Of a stretch of 64,000 nt of DNA, positions 41,554 to 50,496 are shown piece after piece. How positions within the stretch are numbered: position 1 is the first letter of the stretch; every line of letters starts with the position of its first letter. The stretch is from an uncultured Oscillospiraceae bacterium (GTDB taxonomy: Bacteria; Bacillota; Clostridia; Oscillospirales; Acutalibacteraceae), in contig URCA01000007.1 of the NCBI GenBank assembly GCA_900546265.1, positions 62,001-126,000 of the forward strand, in the 5' to 3' direction. The notes under the pieces were generated by a model, which saw only the letters and a program-made list of their open reading frames with translations, was not told the origin of the DNA and made no database searches. The translations under genes and the position numbers were made by a program.

Positions 41554-42030
41554 TTGAAAACGATTAAAAATATTCTAGTTTTCGCACTTTGCATTTTGAT
41601 GTCGATTGTGCTTGGCTCTTGTTCACTAATTCATACCGTAATAGATTATAACGAAACGGCAACAGCTTATAATAAAGTTATTAAGACATGGACGGTCATG
41701 TATGAAGGATGGATGACCTTTCACAATGAATATTCTGAAAAAATAGAATGGATGATTAAAAAAATAGAAGCATCCAATAGTGCCGAGGATTTTCGGGATG
41801 AAGCAGAACTGCTTTATAATGACAGCATAAAAATGATAAATGAAATACTTACAGAGGTCTCAGAACTCATTGACGCTTTTGAAAACATTGACGGTAATAA
41901 ATTATTAAAGCAGGATAGAGACAACTATCACAAAGGCTTGCAGGATCTTAAGGATTATAAAGAATCTATGGAAAACTGCTTGCATCGAGCAGAAGCATTA
42001 AAGAGTTTAATCGATAAATTAAGAGAATAA
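41554..42030 (+). CDS. putative lipoprotein, AT-rich, helical
   Basis: A 158-aa protein with a TTG start: AAAGGTGA lies 7 bases before it, and this start gives a clean lipoprotein signal (KTIKN, hydrophobic core, lipobox VLGSC). An ATG at 41476 would add 26 residues that ruin the signal. The mature part is almost entirely helical and charged (repeated WMIKKIE, EILTEVSELIDAFENI, KGLQDLKDYKE), suggesting a coiled coil or helical bundle on the cell surface. Its base composition is far more AT-rich than its neighbours, a sign of recent acquisition. No family is recognised. Confidence 0.72.
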   Translation: MKTIKNILVFALCILMSIVLGSCSLIHTVIDYNETATAYNKVIKTWTVMYEGWMTFHNEYSEKIEWMIKKIEASNSAEDFRDEAELLYNDSIKMINEILTEVSELIDAFENIDGNKLLKQDRDNYHKGLQDLKDYKESMENCLHRAEALKSLIDKLRE

Positions 42031-42060
42031 ATGCTTGCCGGAGCTTTTGCGCTGGCATAC

Positions 42061-42097
42061 CACGATGGCATAGGCGATTCTCATCTATGCCATCGTG
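42061..42097. repeat. 13-bp perfect inverted repeat after the lipoprotein gene
   Basis: CACGATGGCATAG and CTATGCCATCGTG around an 11-base loop; the following TTGCATCATTTT is a poor T-tract, so it is at best a weak terminator. Confidence 0.6.
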
Positions 42098-42144
42098 TTG
42101 CATCATTTTCGTGTGTGATAAGCTTTGTTCGTCCATTCGGACAT

Positions 42145-42209
42145 GACCTCCTTTGGTTCTTGGTGCGGTGGCGTTACCCGTTCCCTTTTTACCAAAGGAG
42201 GTCTTTTTT
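42145..42209 (+). ncRNA. candidate small RNA or leader ending in an intrinsic terminator
   Basis: GACCTCCTTTGGT pairs perfectly with ACCAAAGGAGGTC across a 33-base loop and is followed by TTTTTTA. The 5' arm is an anti-Shine-Dalgarno sequence, and the loop contains GTTACCC and GTTCCC. No gene ends directly upstream, so this may be the 3' end of a small RNA; no convincing promoter is visible. Confidence 0.45.
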
Positions 42210-42274
42210 ACCCTAATCAACGCTATTGCTTTTTCTCCCTCTACCGGCTTAGCCGGTGGTTGCCTTGCTAAAGC

Positions 42275-42308
42275 AAGGCCTGGAACGAATGCATCCGTTC
42301 CAGGCCTT
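42275..42308. terminator. hairpin terminator of the htrA gene
   Basis: AAGGCCTGGAACG and CGTTCCAGGCCTT form a 13-bp stem; on the minus strand it continues GCTTTAGC and a second small hairpin (42262-42279). Confidence 0.65.
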
Positions 42309-42318
42309 ATCGGCTTAT

Positions 42319-43623
42319 TTAGATGCCGCTGCCTTGCGCGGCGGAGGCGTTGGCGTCCCGGAGGGTCAGGGTGAGGGGCAGCTGCCGGTTGCCTCGGAGA
42401 ACGACCACGGCGAGCTGGTCGCCCACGCTGCGGCCTTGCAGGGCCGCGTTGTAGTCGCTCATCGAGTCGATATCCTTCCCATCGATGGAAAGAAGCAGGT
42501 CGCCCGACTGGAAGCCGTCGGTATTGGTGGTCACTTCATAGACATAGACACCAGTGCGGCTGACGCGGTACTGCATAGCGGTGGCCTCGTCAGTCAGGTC
42601 AATGGGGGTGAAGCCAGTATCCACGCGGCCGGAGACATAGCCCTGGCTGATAAGCTGTTCGATGACGGGCTTGGCGGTGTTTATCGGGATGGCGAAGCCC
42701 AGGCCTTCCACGCCTTCCTTGGCGTATTTCGCGTTGACGACGCCGACAAGCTCCCCATTGCTGTTGAACAGGCCGCCACCGGAGTTGCCGGGGTTGATGG
42801 CCGCGTTGGTCTGCAGCAGGGTCATGGTTTGATTATCGATGGTGACTTCCCGGCTCAGGGCGCTGATGATGCCGCTGGTGACGGTGCCGCCCAGCTCGCC
42901 CAGGGGGTTGCCGATGGCAACCGCGGTTTCGCCCACGACCAGGTCGTCGGAGCTGCCCAGCACCGCGGGGGTCAGGCCGCTGGCCTCGATTTTGAGAACG
43001 GCCAGGTCGGTATCGGGATCGGTGCCCACCAGATTGGCGGCGTAGGACTTACCGTCCCGGGTGCGCACGGTGATGCTGTCCGCGCCGGCGACAACGTGAT
43101 TGTTGGTGACGATATAGCCGTCGGCCGACAGGATGACGCCGCTGCCCGCGCTCTGGCTGACCCGCTGACCGCCGTAAAAGCTGCTCGACACGGTTTCGGT
43201 GTTGATTTCCACCACCGAATCGGCAGCTTTGGCGGCCACCTCAGCCACCGAGAGACTGCCCTTATTGGTGTTGTTGGAGACCGACTGATAGAAAACGGGC
43301 TGGCCGCCCGAGGCGCCGGAGGACGAGGCGGTACTGTTCAGCCGGCTGGCGAGATAACCGCCGCCGAAGCCGCAGCCCAGGGAGAAGACCATGCAGGCGG
43401 CCATTACGGCGGCAAAAGCGCCTTTGCGGCGGTCGCGGCGGGGCTTCTCACGGGGCGCCGGCGGTTGCGGGGCCGCGGCCCAGGGAACATAGGCGGCGGG
43501 CGGGGGAGCCGGGGATTCCGACTGCGGATTGTCGGCGGAGGCGGTTTCCACGCGGGTCCATCCGGTTTGGACGGTATTATCGGGCTGGTTATCCGGGCCG
43601 ATAGGCTGATAGGGATTATACAT
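42319..43623 (-). CDS. htrA: HtrA/DegP-like serine protease with PDZ domain
   Basis: Membrane-anchored quality-control protease (434 aa). A Pro-rich cytoplasmic segment (about 1-65) precedes one membrane helix (about 70-92). The trypsin-like domain has the triad His in VTNNHVV, Asp in DTDLAVLK and Ser in NPGNSGGGL. A PDZ domain (about 340-425) carries the RTGVYVYEVTT and GDLLLSIDGKDI strands that bind C-termini. AAAGGAGGAAA precedes the ATG. It is monocistronic. In Firmicutes such proteins degrade or refold misfolded exported proteins and are usually induced by envelope stress. Confidence 0.94.
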   Translation of the reverse strand: MYNPYQPIGPDNQPDNTVQTGWTRVETASADNPQSESPAPPPAAYVPWAAAPQPPAPREKPRRDRRKGAFAAVMAACMVFSLGCGFGGGYLASRLNSTASSSGASGGQPVFYQSVSNNTNKGSLSVAEVAAKAADSVVEINTETVSSSFYGGQRVSQSAGSGVILSADGYIVTNNHVVAGADSITVRTRDGKSYAANLVGTDPDTDLAVLKIEASGLTPAVLGSSDDLVVGETAVAIGNPLGELGGTVTSGIISALSREVTIDNQTMTLLQTNAAINPGNSGGGLFNSNGELVGVVNAKYAKEGVEGLGFAIPINTAKPVIEQLISQGYVSGRVDTGFTPIDLTDEATAMQYRVSRTGVYVYEVTTNTDGFQSGDLLLSIDGKDIDSMSDYNAALQGRSVGDQLAVVVLRGNRQLPLTLTLRDANASAAQGSGI

Positions 43624-43780
43624 AAGGGTTTCCTCCTTTTTGTTGTTAACCAGGTGGGGGGAAGTATCCCCTCGTCATGGTTTTAGTATAGGCCCCTTAT
43701 GTGTCGGTTGGTTGGAGAAGAATGAGGAATTTTTTAAATAAGCTGTGACAAAAATATGTCCTGCGCCATGATTTGGTCAT

Positions 43781-43812
43781 AAAAAAGCGAGCGGGTTACC
43801 GCTCGCTTTTTT
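43781..43812. terminator. bidirectional intrinsic terminator
   Basis: AAAAAAGCGAGCGG and CCGCTCGCTTTTTT around GTTA. It ends the GT2 transcript on the minus strand. Confidence 0.9.
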
Positions 43813-43819
43813 GTACGTG

Positions 43820-44764
43820 TTAATCCTTACCCTGCCGCCGGCGCATGCTTTCCAGCAGCTGCAGACGGAATTCATATTCCCGCTTTTCCTTTTTAATAAT
43901 GGCGTCCAGAACCATGCCGTTGAAAAAAGCCATGAGAGCGGCAACCATTACAAAGCCGCAGACGATGAGCGTCGGGAAATTCGGGACCAGTCCGGTCCGG
44001 ATATAGGGAACTAAAACTACCGGTATGAACACGAGAGCATCGATAACCGTCAGTACAGCGGCAAGAACCGTGAAAAAATGAAAAGGCCTGTAATTTCTCC
44101 ATAGATCGAATATGGTTTTCAGTACGGACAAGCCGTCGGAAATCGTATTGAGCTTGGATACACTGCCCTGAGGCCTGTCCCGATAATCAATAACGACGTT
44201 GTCCACCGACATATTTTTGTCCACCGCATGAATGCTCATTTCGGTTTCGATTTCAAAGCCGCGGGACAGCACGGGAAAGCTTTTGACAAACTGGAAGCTG
44301 AAAGCGCGATAGCCGGTCATAATGTCCTTGATTCTGCTTGAAAACAACGCGTTGATGCTGGAACGAACCAGACGGTTTCCCATGTTATGAAACGGCCGCT
44401 TATTTTCCGTGAAATACGTAGAAGACAGACGGTCGCCGACCACCATATCAACCTGTTTGTTCAACACCAAATCCGCCATTTCTCTGGCGTTTTCAGCCGG
44501 ATACGTATCGTCGCCGTCTACCATAATATAGCAAGCGGCATCAATTTCTCGAAACATGCGGCGAATGACATTACCTTTGCCTTGCTGATATTCATGACAC
44601 ACAACCGCACCCGCTGCTTCCGCGATTTTATCCGTATGATCGGAGGAATTGTTGTCATAGACGTAAATGACAGCTTCCGGCAGAACCTTCTTGAAATCGG
44701 TGACAACTTTTTCAATTGTTTGGCTTTCGTTATAGCAGGGAATTAAAACAGCGATTGTATCCAT
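43820..44764 (-). CDS. family 2 glycosyltransferase with C-terminal membrane helices
   Basis: Dolichol-phosphate-mannose-synthase-like GT2 enzyme (314 aa) that transfers a sugar from a nucleotide donor to a lipid carrier. The GT-A domain shows VLIPCYNESQTIEKVV, VYDNNSSDHT, the metal-binding DGDDTYP and the late QFVKSFPVLSRGFEIETEM segment. Two hydrophobic helices (about 230-290) anchor it, as in GtrB/DPMS-type enzymes. It starts 18 bases after the DUF6020 gene stop on the same strand, so the two form an envelope-glycan pair in which this enzyme could supply the lipid-linked sugar. Confidence 0.88.
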   Translation of the reverse strand: MDTIAVLIPCYNESQTIEKVVTDFKKVLPEAVIYVYDNNSSDHTDKIAEAAGAVVCHEYQQGKGNVIRRMFREIDAACYIMVDGDDTYPAENAREMADLVLNKQVDMVVGDRLSSTYFTENKRPFHNMGNRLVRSSINALFSSRIKDIMTGYRAFSFQFVKSFPVLSRGFEIETEMSIHAVDKNMSVDNVVIDYRDRPQGSVSKLNTISDGLSVLKTIFDLWRNYRPFHFFTVLAAVLTVIDALVFIPVVLVPYIRTGLVPNFPTLIVCGFVMVAALMAFFNGMVLDAIIKKEKREYEFRLQLLESMRRRQGKD

Positions 44765-44782
44765 AAAGATTTCCTTTCACGG

Positions 44783-46591
44783 TTATTGATTGGTTCTTTC
44801 TTTGGACGCGCTTTCCTCGGTTAAGACAAAGCTGATGAGCAGAGGAACCGACATAACAATGGGATATACATAGCGATACAAAACTACCGGTCCCAAAAGC
44901 AGGGTCAGCCATAGAGCAACCAGGAAGCTGGCAGGAACCAGGTATCTGTATTTTCTCTGATAAAGGCACCATGCTATATATAGAAAAACAATCCAAACCA
45001 TAAACCCAGAGCTAAACAGCATGGATATAATCGGAATCTTCTGATAGCTATTTTTATACGTCAGCGTGTCGTAAAAGTTCGACAGCCATTCCATGCCGGA
45101 CGGCGGGGTTCTTTCAACAATGAAAAAGGAGCCTTGAGCATTTTGCTGAGTGGATATATATTCCCAATACGGATGATACGCCCCTGGATCCCGGTAATTC
45201 ATATCTGGATACCATAAGCCAACGGTGATGCGCAGGAAAGCGTCAATATACGTAGTGGGACATCGCAAACCAATACGCGCCCACAGTTTGATAAATTCGC
45301 CGGGCTTCTCGCGAAAACGCGCCGCATTAAACGTGTTTTTCATAGAATCCGAAATCGAGGTGAAGGTGGAATAGTGCTTATAGCCCGGAATGTAGTCTTC
45401 AATAATTTCTTTTTCTTCCGCGGTGAGCTTATCGGGCGCGTAAAGCATGACCCGGGACAACTGCATGCACGGGATACTCATCATTTCTCTCAAACCGTCA
45501 AATTTTTTCCCTTTGCACAAAGTGGTGATCGGTCCCGAGTATACCAGGAACAAAACCACACACGCTGAAAAAATGGCCAATACTCTCTTCCATTGCTTTC
45601 TGAGCCATATAAAACAAAAAATCATACCAAAAAAGAAAATATAAATGCCTTGGCTGCGGAAAATCATCATGAAGAAAGTGACTAGGACGCATACCAAACA
45701 AAATAGGTTCTTTTTTAAAAGGGAAGGATTTTCAGCTATAAGCAATAGGCCCAAAATCATTAGAGCAAAAAGAGCGGAAAATATAACGTCTTTGGTTGCG
45801 GAAAAAGACATTAACGCATTTACCGGCAAAAACATAAAAATCAGTAAAAACGCCGCCCGAATCAATACGGATGTATTCCTGCGCGCCATATAATAACAGA
45901 TGGCGGCAAACGTCGCGGAAAGACAGAGCATTTGAAACAGGGAATAAACAAGCATGCCGATTTCCGGGCTGCCAAAGAGATTGCCCAGAGTCACCACACA
46001 GAACCCTAAGAGATAGGTATGGATCAACGGATGGTGCAAATAAATGGAGCCGGAAAGATAATACCCGATTTGATAAACGCTGTCATAGGCATATATGCCA
46101 GGGAAAGAAGCGATCAAACCGGGAACCCATGCCAAAAAAATGAGCAGCCAGCTGATAAAAAACACCTTTTTCCATCCGAAAACACGTGTGGAAAAATTCT
46201 CCAGCTTTGAAATCTTTGTGACCGCATTCCACTTGGGGAGCGTCGTCAAAATCATGACGATCAGTGCCATGAACAGCGGGGTGCCAGCAAGAATACGCAG
46301 CCATGTAAACGGTTTATTTAAAAAGGCATACTGCCGCTGCAGGATATTGGCGCCGCATATCATAAAAGCCGAAAAGAAAAAGCCGAACACACCGGACACC
46401 ACAGCCAACCGCTTGTTTATGCGCAAATAGGCGGCCCGTATCAGCCAAAAGAGGCCGACAAAAAGCACGACTGAAAAAACACTGTTGCTGATGGGATACC
46501 GACCGGCATCGAGCTTCAGCATAGACGTTAGGGCCCACAAGGATAAAAATGCTGACATAAGACACTGTATATTCTGTTTGATTTTAGGCAT
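44783..46591 (-). CDS. DUF6020-like polytopic membrane protein (putative GT-C glycosyltransferase)
   Basis: A 602-aa protein with about 13 membrane helices and large loops. The first exterior loop holds SFPGIYAYDSVYQIG and SGSIYLHHPLIHTYLLGF; the acidic and His residues there are placed like the catalytic loop of GT-C (PMT/ArnT-like) transferases. A later FSATKDVIFSAL and a C-terminal YVYPIVMSVPLLISFVL are typical of the DUF6020 group found beside GT2 genes. Base composition is lower in GC than surrounding genes. GGAGGAAGC precedes the ATG. A role in transferring a lipid-linked sugar to a cell-wall polymer is inferred. Confidence 0.75.
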   Translation of the reverse strand: MPKIKQNIQCLMSAFLSLWALTSMLKLDAGRYPISNSVFSVVLFVGLFWLIRAAYLRINKRLAVVSGVFGFFFSAFMICGANILQRQYAFLNKPFTWLRILAGTPLFMALIVMILTTLPKWNAVTKISKLENFSTRVFGWKKVFFISWLLIFLAWVPGLIASFPGIYAYDSVYQIGYYLSGSIYLHHPLIHTYLLGFCVVTLGNLFGSPEIGMLVYSLFQMLCLSATFAAICYYMARRNTSVLIRAAFLLIFMFLPVNALMSFSATKDVIFSALFALMILGLLLIAENPSLLKKNLFCLVCVLVTFFMMIFRSQGIYIFFFGMIFCFIWLRKQWKRVLAIFSACVVLFLVYSGPITTLCKGKKFDGLREMMSIPCMQLSRVMLYAPDKLTAEEKEIIEDYIPGYKHYSTFTSISDSMKNTFNAARFREKPGEFIKLWARIGLRCPTTYIDAFLRITVGLWYPDMNYRDPGAYHPYWEYISTQQNAQGSFFIVERTPPSGMEWLSNFYDTLTYKNSYQKIPIISMLFSSGFMVWIVFLYIAWCLYQRKYRYLVPASFLVALWLTLLLGPVVLYRYVYPIVMSVPLLISFVLTEESASKERTNQ

Positions 46592-46727
46592 GCGCTTCCT
46601 CCTCCGTTATATACAGCTTTTGAGCGCCTTCAAAACAGCTGTATTCCCCATTTTCTCCAGCAGTATTCCCACTTAACCACCGTTCATCCCAGAAGAAGGG
46701 CGAGGCCGCTCGGCCCGACAGCGCTCC

Positions 46728-48032
46728 TTATTCCCACTCGATGGTGGCGGTGGGCTTGGGGCTTAGGTCGTAGCAGACGCGGTTGACGCCCTTGACCTCT
46801 TTCAGAATCCGGTCGGTGATGCGGAACAGAATCGGCCAGTCCACGGCTTCCACCGTGGCGGTCATGGCGTCCACTGTGTTGACCGCCCGCAGGATCACCG
46901 GGTACTCGAAGCAGCGGGCGTTATCCCGCACGCCCACCGACTTGAAGTCGGGCACGACGGTAAAATACTGCCACACCTTCTTGTCCAGGCCGGCGGCATG
47001 GAATTCCTCCCGCAGGATGGCGTCCGCCTCCCGCACGGCCTCCAGTCGGTCGCGGGTGATGGCGCCCAGGCAGCGCACCCCCAGGCCCGGGCCGGGGAAG
47101 GGCTGGCGGTAGACCATCCCGTCCGGCAGGCCCAGCTCCACGCCGCAGGCGCGCACCTCGTCCTTGAACAGCTGCCGCAGGGGCTCCACCAGCTCGAAAG
47201 CCAGATCCTCCGGCAGACCGCCGACATTGTGATGGGATTTCACCATTTTGGCGGTTTTGGTGCCGCTTTCCACAATGTCGGGGTAGATGGTGCCCTGGGC
47301 CAGGAAGTCGATGCCCTCCAGCTTGCGGGCCTCTTCCTCGAAGACGCGGATGAATTCCGCGCCGATGATTTTCCGTTTCTGCTCCGGATCGGCCACGCCG
47401 GCCAGCTTGCCCAGGAAGCGCTCGGAGGCGTCCACATAGACGAGATTCGCACCCAGCTGCTTCTGGAACACCTCGACCACCTGCTCCGGCTCGCCTTTGC
47501 GCAGCAGGCCGTGATTGACGTGCACGCAGGTGAGCTGATCCCCGATAGCCCGCAGGAGCAGGGCGGCGACCACGGAGGAATCCACGCCGCCGGACAGGGC
47601 CAGCAGCACCTTTTTATCGCCCACCTGACGGCGAACCTCTTCGATCTGATCCGCGATGAAATTCGGCATATTCCAGTTGGCCTCGGCCCCGCAGACGTCG
47701 AACACGAAGGGACGCAGCGCGTCGGCCAGCTTGTCCTCCTCCGGCCAGGCCGCCAGCTGGCGCTCCGTTTTCGCCGCGGGGTGATCCACCGCCAGCACGG
47801 GCAGGCCGCAGGCATACACCTCGTCAGCCACGAAAATCTCGCGCCCGTCCACCACATGGTTGGGGCCGCCGTTGACAATGACGCCCTTGACGCCGGGCAG
47901 AGCGGTCAGCTCGGCGGCGGAGATGTCGTGCGGATAAATCTCGCTGTACACACCCAGCGCGCGGACAGCGCGGGCGATGGTGGTGTTTTCGGTGCTGCCC
48001 AAATCCAAAATGACAATGCGATCCTGTTTCAT
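46728..48032 (-). CDS. GMP synthase paralogue with inactive, truncated glutaminase domain
   Basis: A 434-aa homologue of GuaA. The ATP-pyrophosphatase domain is intact ([62 protein letters not shown] end). The glutaminase part is only about 115 residues: the nucleophile position that reads GICYGAQ in real GuaA reads AVDHPAA here (Asp83 for Cys), and the region holding the catalytic His-Glu (FHPE) is deleted. It must therefore use free ammonia, a separate glutaminase, or serve another reaction. A full-length guaA lies 3.3 kb away. It is about 75 residues shorter than its paralogue. Confidence 0.88.
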   Translation of the reverse strand: MKQDRIVILDLGSTENTTIARAVRALGVYSEIYPHDISAAELTALPGVKGVIVNGGPNHVVDGREIFVADEVYACGLPVLAVDHPAAKTERQLAAWPEEDKLADALRPFVFDVCGAEANWNMPNFIADQIEEVRRQVGDKKVLLALSGGVDSSVVAALLLRAIGDQLTCVHVNHGLLRKGEPEQVVEVFQKQLGANLVYVDASERFLGKLAGVADPEQKRKIIGAEFIRVFEEEARKLEGIDFLAQGTIYPDIVESGTKTAKMVKSHHNVGGLPEDLAFELVEPLRQLFKDEVRACGVELGLPDGMVYRQPFPGPGLGVRCLGAITRDRLEAVREADAILREEFHAAGLDKKVWQYFTVVPDFKSVGVRDNARCFEYPVILRAVNTVDAMTATVEAVDWPILFRITDRILKEVKGVNRVCYDLSPKPTATIEWE

Positions 48033-48116
48033 GCGGGAACCCAGCCTTCCTCTGATAAACTTCCTTTATTTCCTATAGGAGACTATACCACAGGTCGCCC
48101 CCTCCAGTCAAACGGT

Positions 48117-48145
48117 TTGCATTCCGGACGGTCAGGAGGTATAAT
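48117..48145 (+). promoter_or_regulatory. promoter of the GNAT gene
   Basis: TTGCAT (48117-48122), 17-bp spacer, TATAAT (48140-48145), lying within the long frame that extends antisense to the GuaA paralogue and excluding the upstream part of that frame. Confidence 0.75.
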
Positions 48146-48176
48146 AAAACAAGAATACCGCTTGGGGAGAACCGTT

Positions 48177-48713
48177 ATGGAGTACAGAAAAGTGGCTTTG
48201 GAGGAAATCGATCGGCAGCTGTTCCGCGCGTTTGTCCGGCGGCAGGACGTTACAAAATGCTGGCGGAAGGAGGGCGGCGACTGGGTAATCCGGGACATCG
48301 CGTTTATCGACGACTGGAGCGAGGCGGATTATGCGTATCTGGTCACCTGCCTGCGGGGGACGCTGGAAGGTGGGGGCGTGCTGTTCGGCGCGTTTGAGGG
48401 CGGTGTGCTCAAGGGCTTCGCGTCGGTGGAGGGCCGGCCGCTGGGGAGCCGGGCCGACATGCTCGATCTTTCGAGCCTGCATGTCTCGCGGGACCGGCGG
48501 GGCCAGGGCGCCGGCAGACGGCTGTTCACCCTGGCGGCGGGCTGGGCCAGGGAGCACGGTGCTAGTAAGCTGTACATATCCGCCCATTCGGCGGTGGAAA
48601 CCCAGGCGTTTTACCGGGCCATGGGCTGCGTGGAGGCGGCGGAATACGCCCCCCATCACACGGCCAAGGAGCCCTGCGACTGCCAGCTGGAATACCGGCT
48701 GACGGCAATCTGA
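48177..48713 (+). CDS. GNAT family N-acetyltransferase
   Basis: Acetyl-CoA-dependent acyltransferase (178 aa). The GNAT core appears at about 85-160: a strand DLSSLHVSRDRRGQGAGRRLF containing the acetyl-CoA pyrophosphate-binding R/QxxGxG/A motif (RRGQGAG), and the later SAHSAVETQAFYRAMGCVEA helix and strand. The acceptor is unknown. ATG 48177 is set by the consensus promoter just upstream and by GGGGAG before it. It is 17 bases ahead of the ClC gene and probably co-transcribed. Confidence 0.9.
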   Translation: MEYRKVALEEIDRQLFRAFVRRQDVTKCWRKEGGDWVIRDIAFIDDWSEADYAYLVTCLRGTLEGGGVLFGAFEGGVLKGFASVEGRPLGSRADMLDLSSLHVSRDRRGQGAGRRLFTLAAGWAREHGASKLYISAHSAVETQAFYRAMGCVEAAEYAPHHTAKEPCDCQLEYRLTAI

Positions 48714-48730
48714 AATCTGGAGACTGGTGT

Positions 48731-50308
48731 ATGGAGAGGGATTCCATTTCGCGCACACTGCGGCGGTTTTCCAACATGCGTTACCTGCTGGTGCTGGAGG
48801 GCATCGGCGTGGGCGCGGCGGCGGGGCTGGTGACGGTGCTGTTCCGGGCGGTGCTGAGCCAAGGGGAAACGGTGCTGCACGCGGCGCTGGCCTTCGGGAC
48901 GGCCCACCCCTATTTTATTCCCCTGTGGTTCGTCATCCTGCTGGGGGCTGCCGGGCTGGTGACTTACCTGCTCAAATGGGAGCCGCTGATCAGCGGCTCG
49001 GGTATTCCCCAGGTGGAGGGGGAGATGCAGGGACGCATCCGCACCGTCTGGTGGCGGGTGCTGCTGGCCAAGTTCTTAGGTGGCCTGCTGACCATCGGGG
49101 CAGGGCTGGCGCTGGGCCGGGAGGGGCCCTCCATCCAGCTGGGCGCCATGGCCGGCAAAGGGGTCTCCCGGCTGACCAAGCGGGTGCGCACCGAGGAAAA
49201 ACTGCTGATGACTTGCGGGGCCAGCGCGGGGCTGGCTGCGGCCTTCAACGCGCCGCTGGCCGGGGTGCTCTTTTCCCTGGAGGAGCTGCACAAGAACTTC
49301 TCGCTGGATGTGCTGCTGCCGGCCATGGCCTCCTCTATCACGGCGGACGTGATTTCCCGCAACATATTCGGCCTGAAGCCGGTTTTTGATTTTTCGGGCA
49401 TCGCCATGATGCCGCTGAAAAACTACTGGCTGGTGCCGGTGCTGGGGCTGATTCTCGGCCTGTTCGGCGTGCTGTATAACCTGTGCGTCGACAAGGCGCA
49501 GAACCTGTACGATAAAATCAAAATTCCCTATATCAAAACCGCCATTCCCTTTATGCTGGCGGGGATCCTGGGCTTTGTCTGGCCGGCCGTCCTGGGCGGC
49601 GGCCATGGGCTTATCGCGGGTCTCACCGGGCAGACCGCCCTATGGGGGCTGTTGGGTCTGCTGGCCGTCCGGTTCGCATATTCCATCCTCAGCTTCAGCG
49701 CGGGGGTACCGGGGGGGATTTTCCTGCCGCTGCTGGTGCTGGGCGCGGTGGCGGGCAGCCTGGTGGGCGGGACGGCGGCCGCCGTCGGGCTGGACGTACA
49801 TCTGGAGAATTTCGTAATTCTGGGCATGGCGGGATATTTCGCGGCAGTGGTGCGGGCGCCGGTGACCGGCATACTGCTCATCTGCGAAATGACGGGAACG
49901 CTGTCCCACATGCTGTCCCTGGCCATGGTGTCCCTCATCGCCTACGCCACGGCGGATTTGCTCCGCTCCAAGCCGATATACGATCAGCTTCTGCACCGGA
50001 TGCTGCGCAAGCGCCGGCCGGAGGCGGAGAAAGCCGCCTCCGGGGACAAGGTGCTGGTCAACGCGCCGGTGCACCTGGGCGCGCCGGCTTGCGGCAAACG
50101 GATCGGCGACGCATCCTGGCCTGCAGGGTGCCTCATCGTTTCCGTCCGGCGGGGCGAGGAGGAGCTGGTTCCTAAAGGGAACACCCGGCTGCGGGCGGGT
50201 GACGACATCACCGTGCTGTGCGACGAATACGACAGCGAAGAGGTATACCGCGCGCTGGAGGAACAGTGCAAATCCACCGTCATTCCCCGCCGCACTCATT
50301 TGAAATAA
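48731..50308 (+). CDS. ClC-family chloride/proton antiporter with C-terminal RCK_C domain
   Basis: A 525-aa ClC protein. Anion-selectivity motifs are all present: GSGIPQ, GREGPSIQLG (gating Glu) and GVPGGIFLP. The proton-pathway Glu of exchangers is also present in LFSLEELHK, so it should act as a Cl-/H+ antiporter (or for fluoride-like anions) rather than a channel. About ten membrane helices are followed by a cytoplasmic RCK_C/TrkA-C domain (about 430-520; LVNAPVHLGAPACGKRI, LVPKGNTRLRAGDDITVLCDE), a ligand-sensing module. The ribosome site is weak. The gene likely shares the GNAT promoter. Confidence 0.93.
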   Translation: MERDSISRTLRRFSNMRYLLVLEGIGVGAAAGLVTVLFRAVLSQGETVLHAALAFGTAHPYFIPLWFVILLGAAGLVTYLLKWEPLISGSGIPQVEGEMQGRIRTVWWRVLLAKFLGGLLTIGAGLALGREGPSIQLGAMAGKGVSRLTKRVRTEEKLLMTCGASAGLAAAFNAPLAGVLFSLEELHKNFSLDVLLPAMASSITADVISRNIFGLKPVFDFSGIAMMPLKNYWLVPVLGLILGLFGVLYNLCVDKAQNLYDKIKIPYIKTAIPFMLAGILGFVWPAVLGGGHGLIAGLTGQTALWGLLGLLAVRFAYSILSFSAGVPGGIFLPLLVLGAVAGSLVGGTAAAVGLDVHLENFVILGMAGYFAAVVRAPVTGILLICEMTGTLSHMLSLAMVSLIAYATADLLRSKPIYDQLLHRMLRKRRPEAEKAASGDKVLVNAPVHLGAPACGKRIGDASWPAGCLIVSVRRGEEELVPKGNTRLRAGDDITVLCDEYDSEEVYRALEEQCKSTVIPRRTHLK

Positions 50309-50496
50309 GAAGGGAGGCCCCGCCGTGGTGCCTTTTCTGCGTTTCTTACGGCGTTTCGGACGGCGGAGCGCCCGCTATTTCACCCATTTTCAGTGGTATT
50401 ATTGTTTTATCTGTTAAAAAAGCTTTAACTGGTGCCGTAACGAATAAAAACGCTAATATAGAGCCTTAGTTTAACGACGCACCATTGGCTTGCTAA

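Noticed and set aside
42145..42209. T-box leader
   Set aside because: No T-box sequence or specifier loop is visible and the next gene on that strand is not amino-acid related.
46998..48176. Long upstream extension of the GNAT reading frame
   Set aside because: It is antisense to the GuaA paralogue, and a consensus promoter lies at 48117-48145 just before the real ATG.
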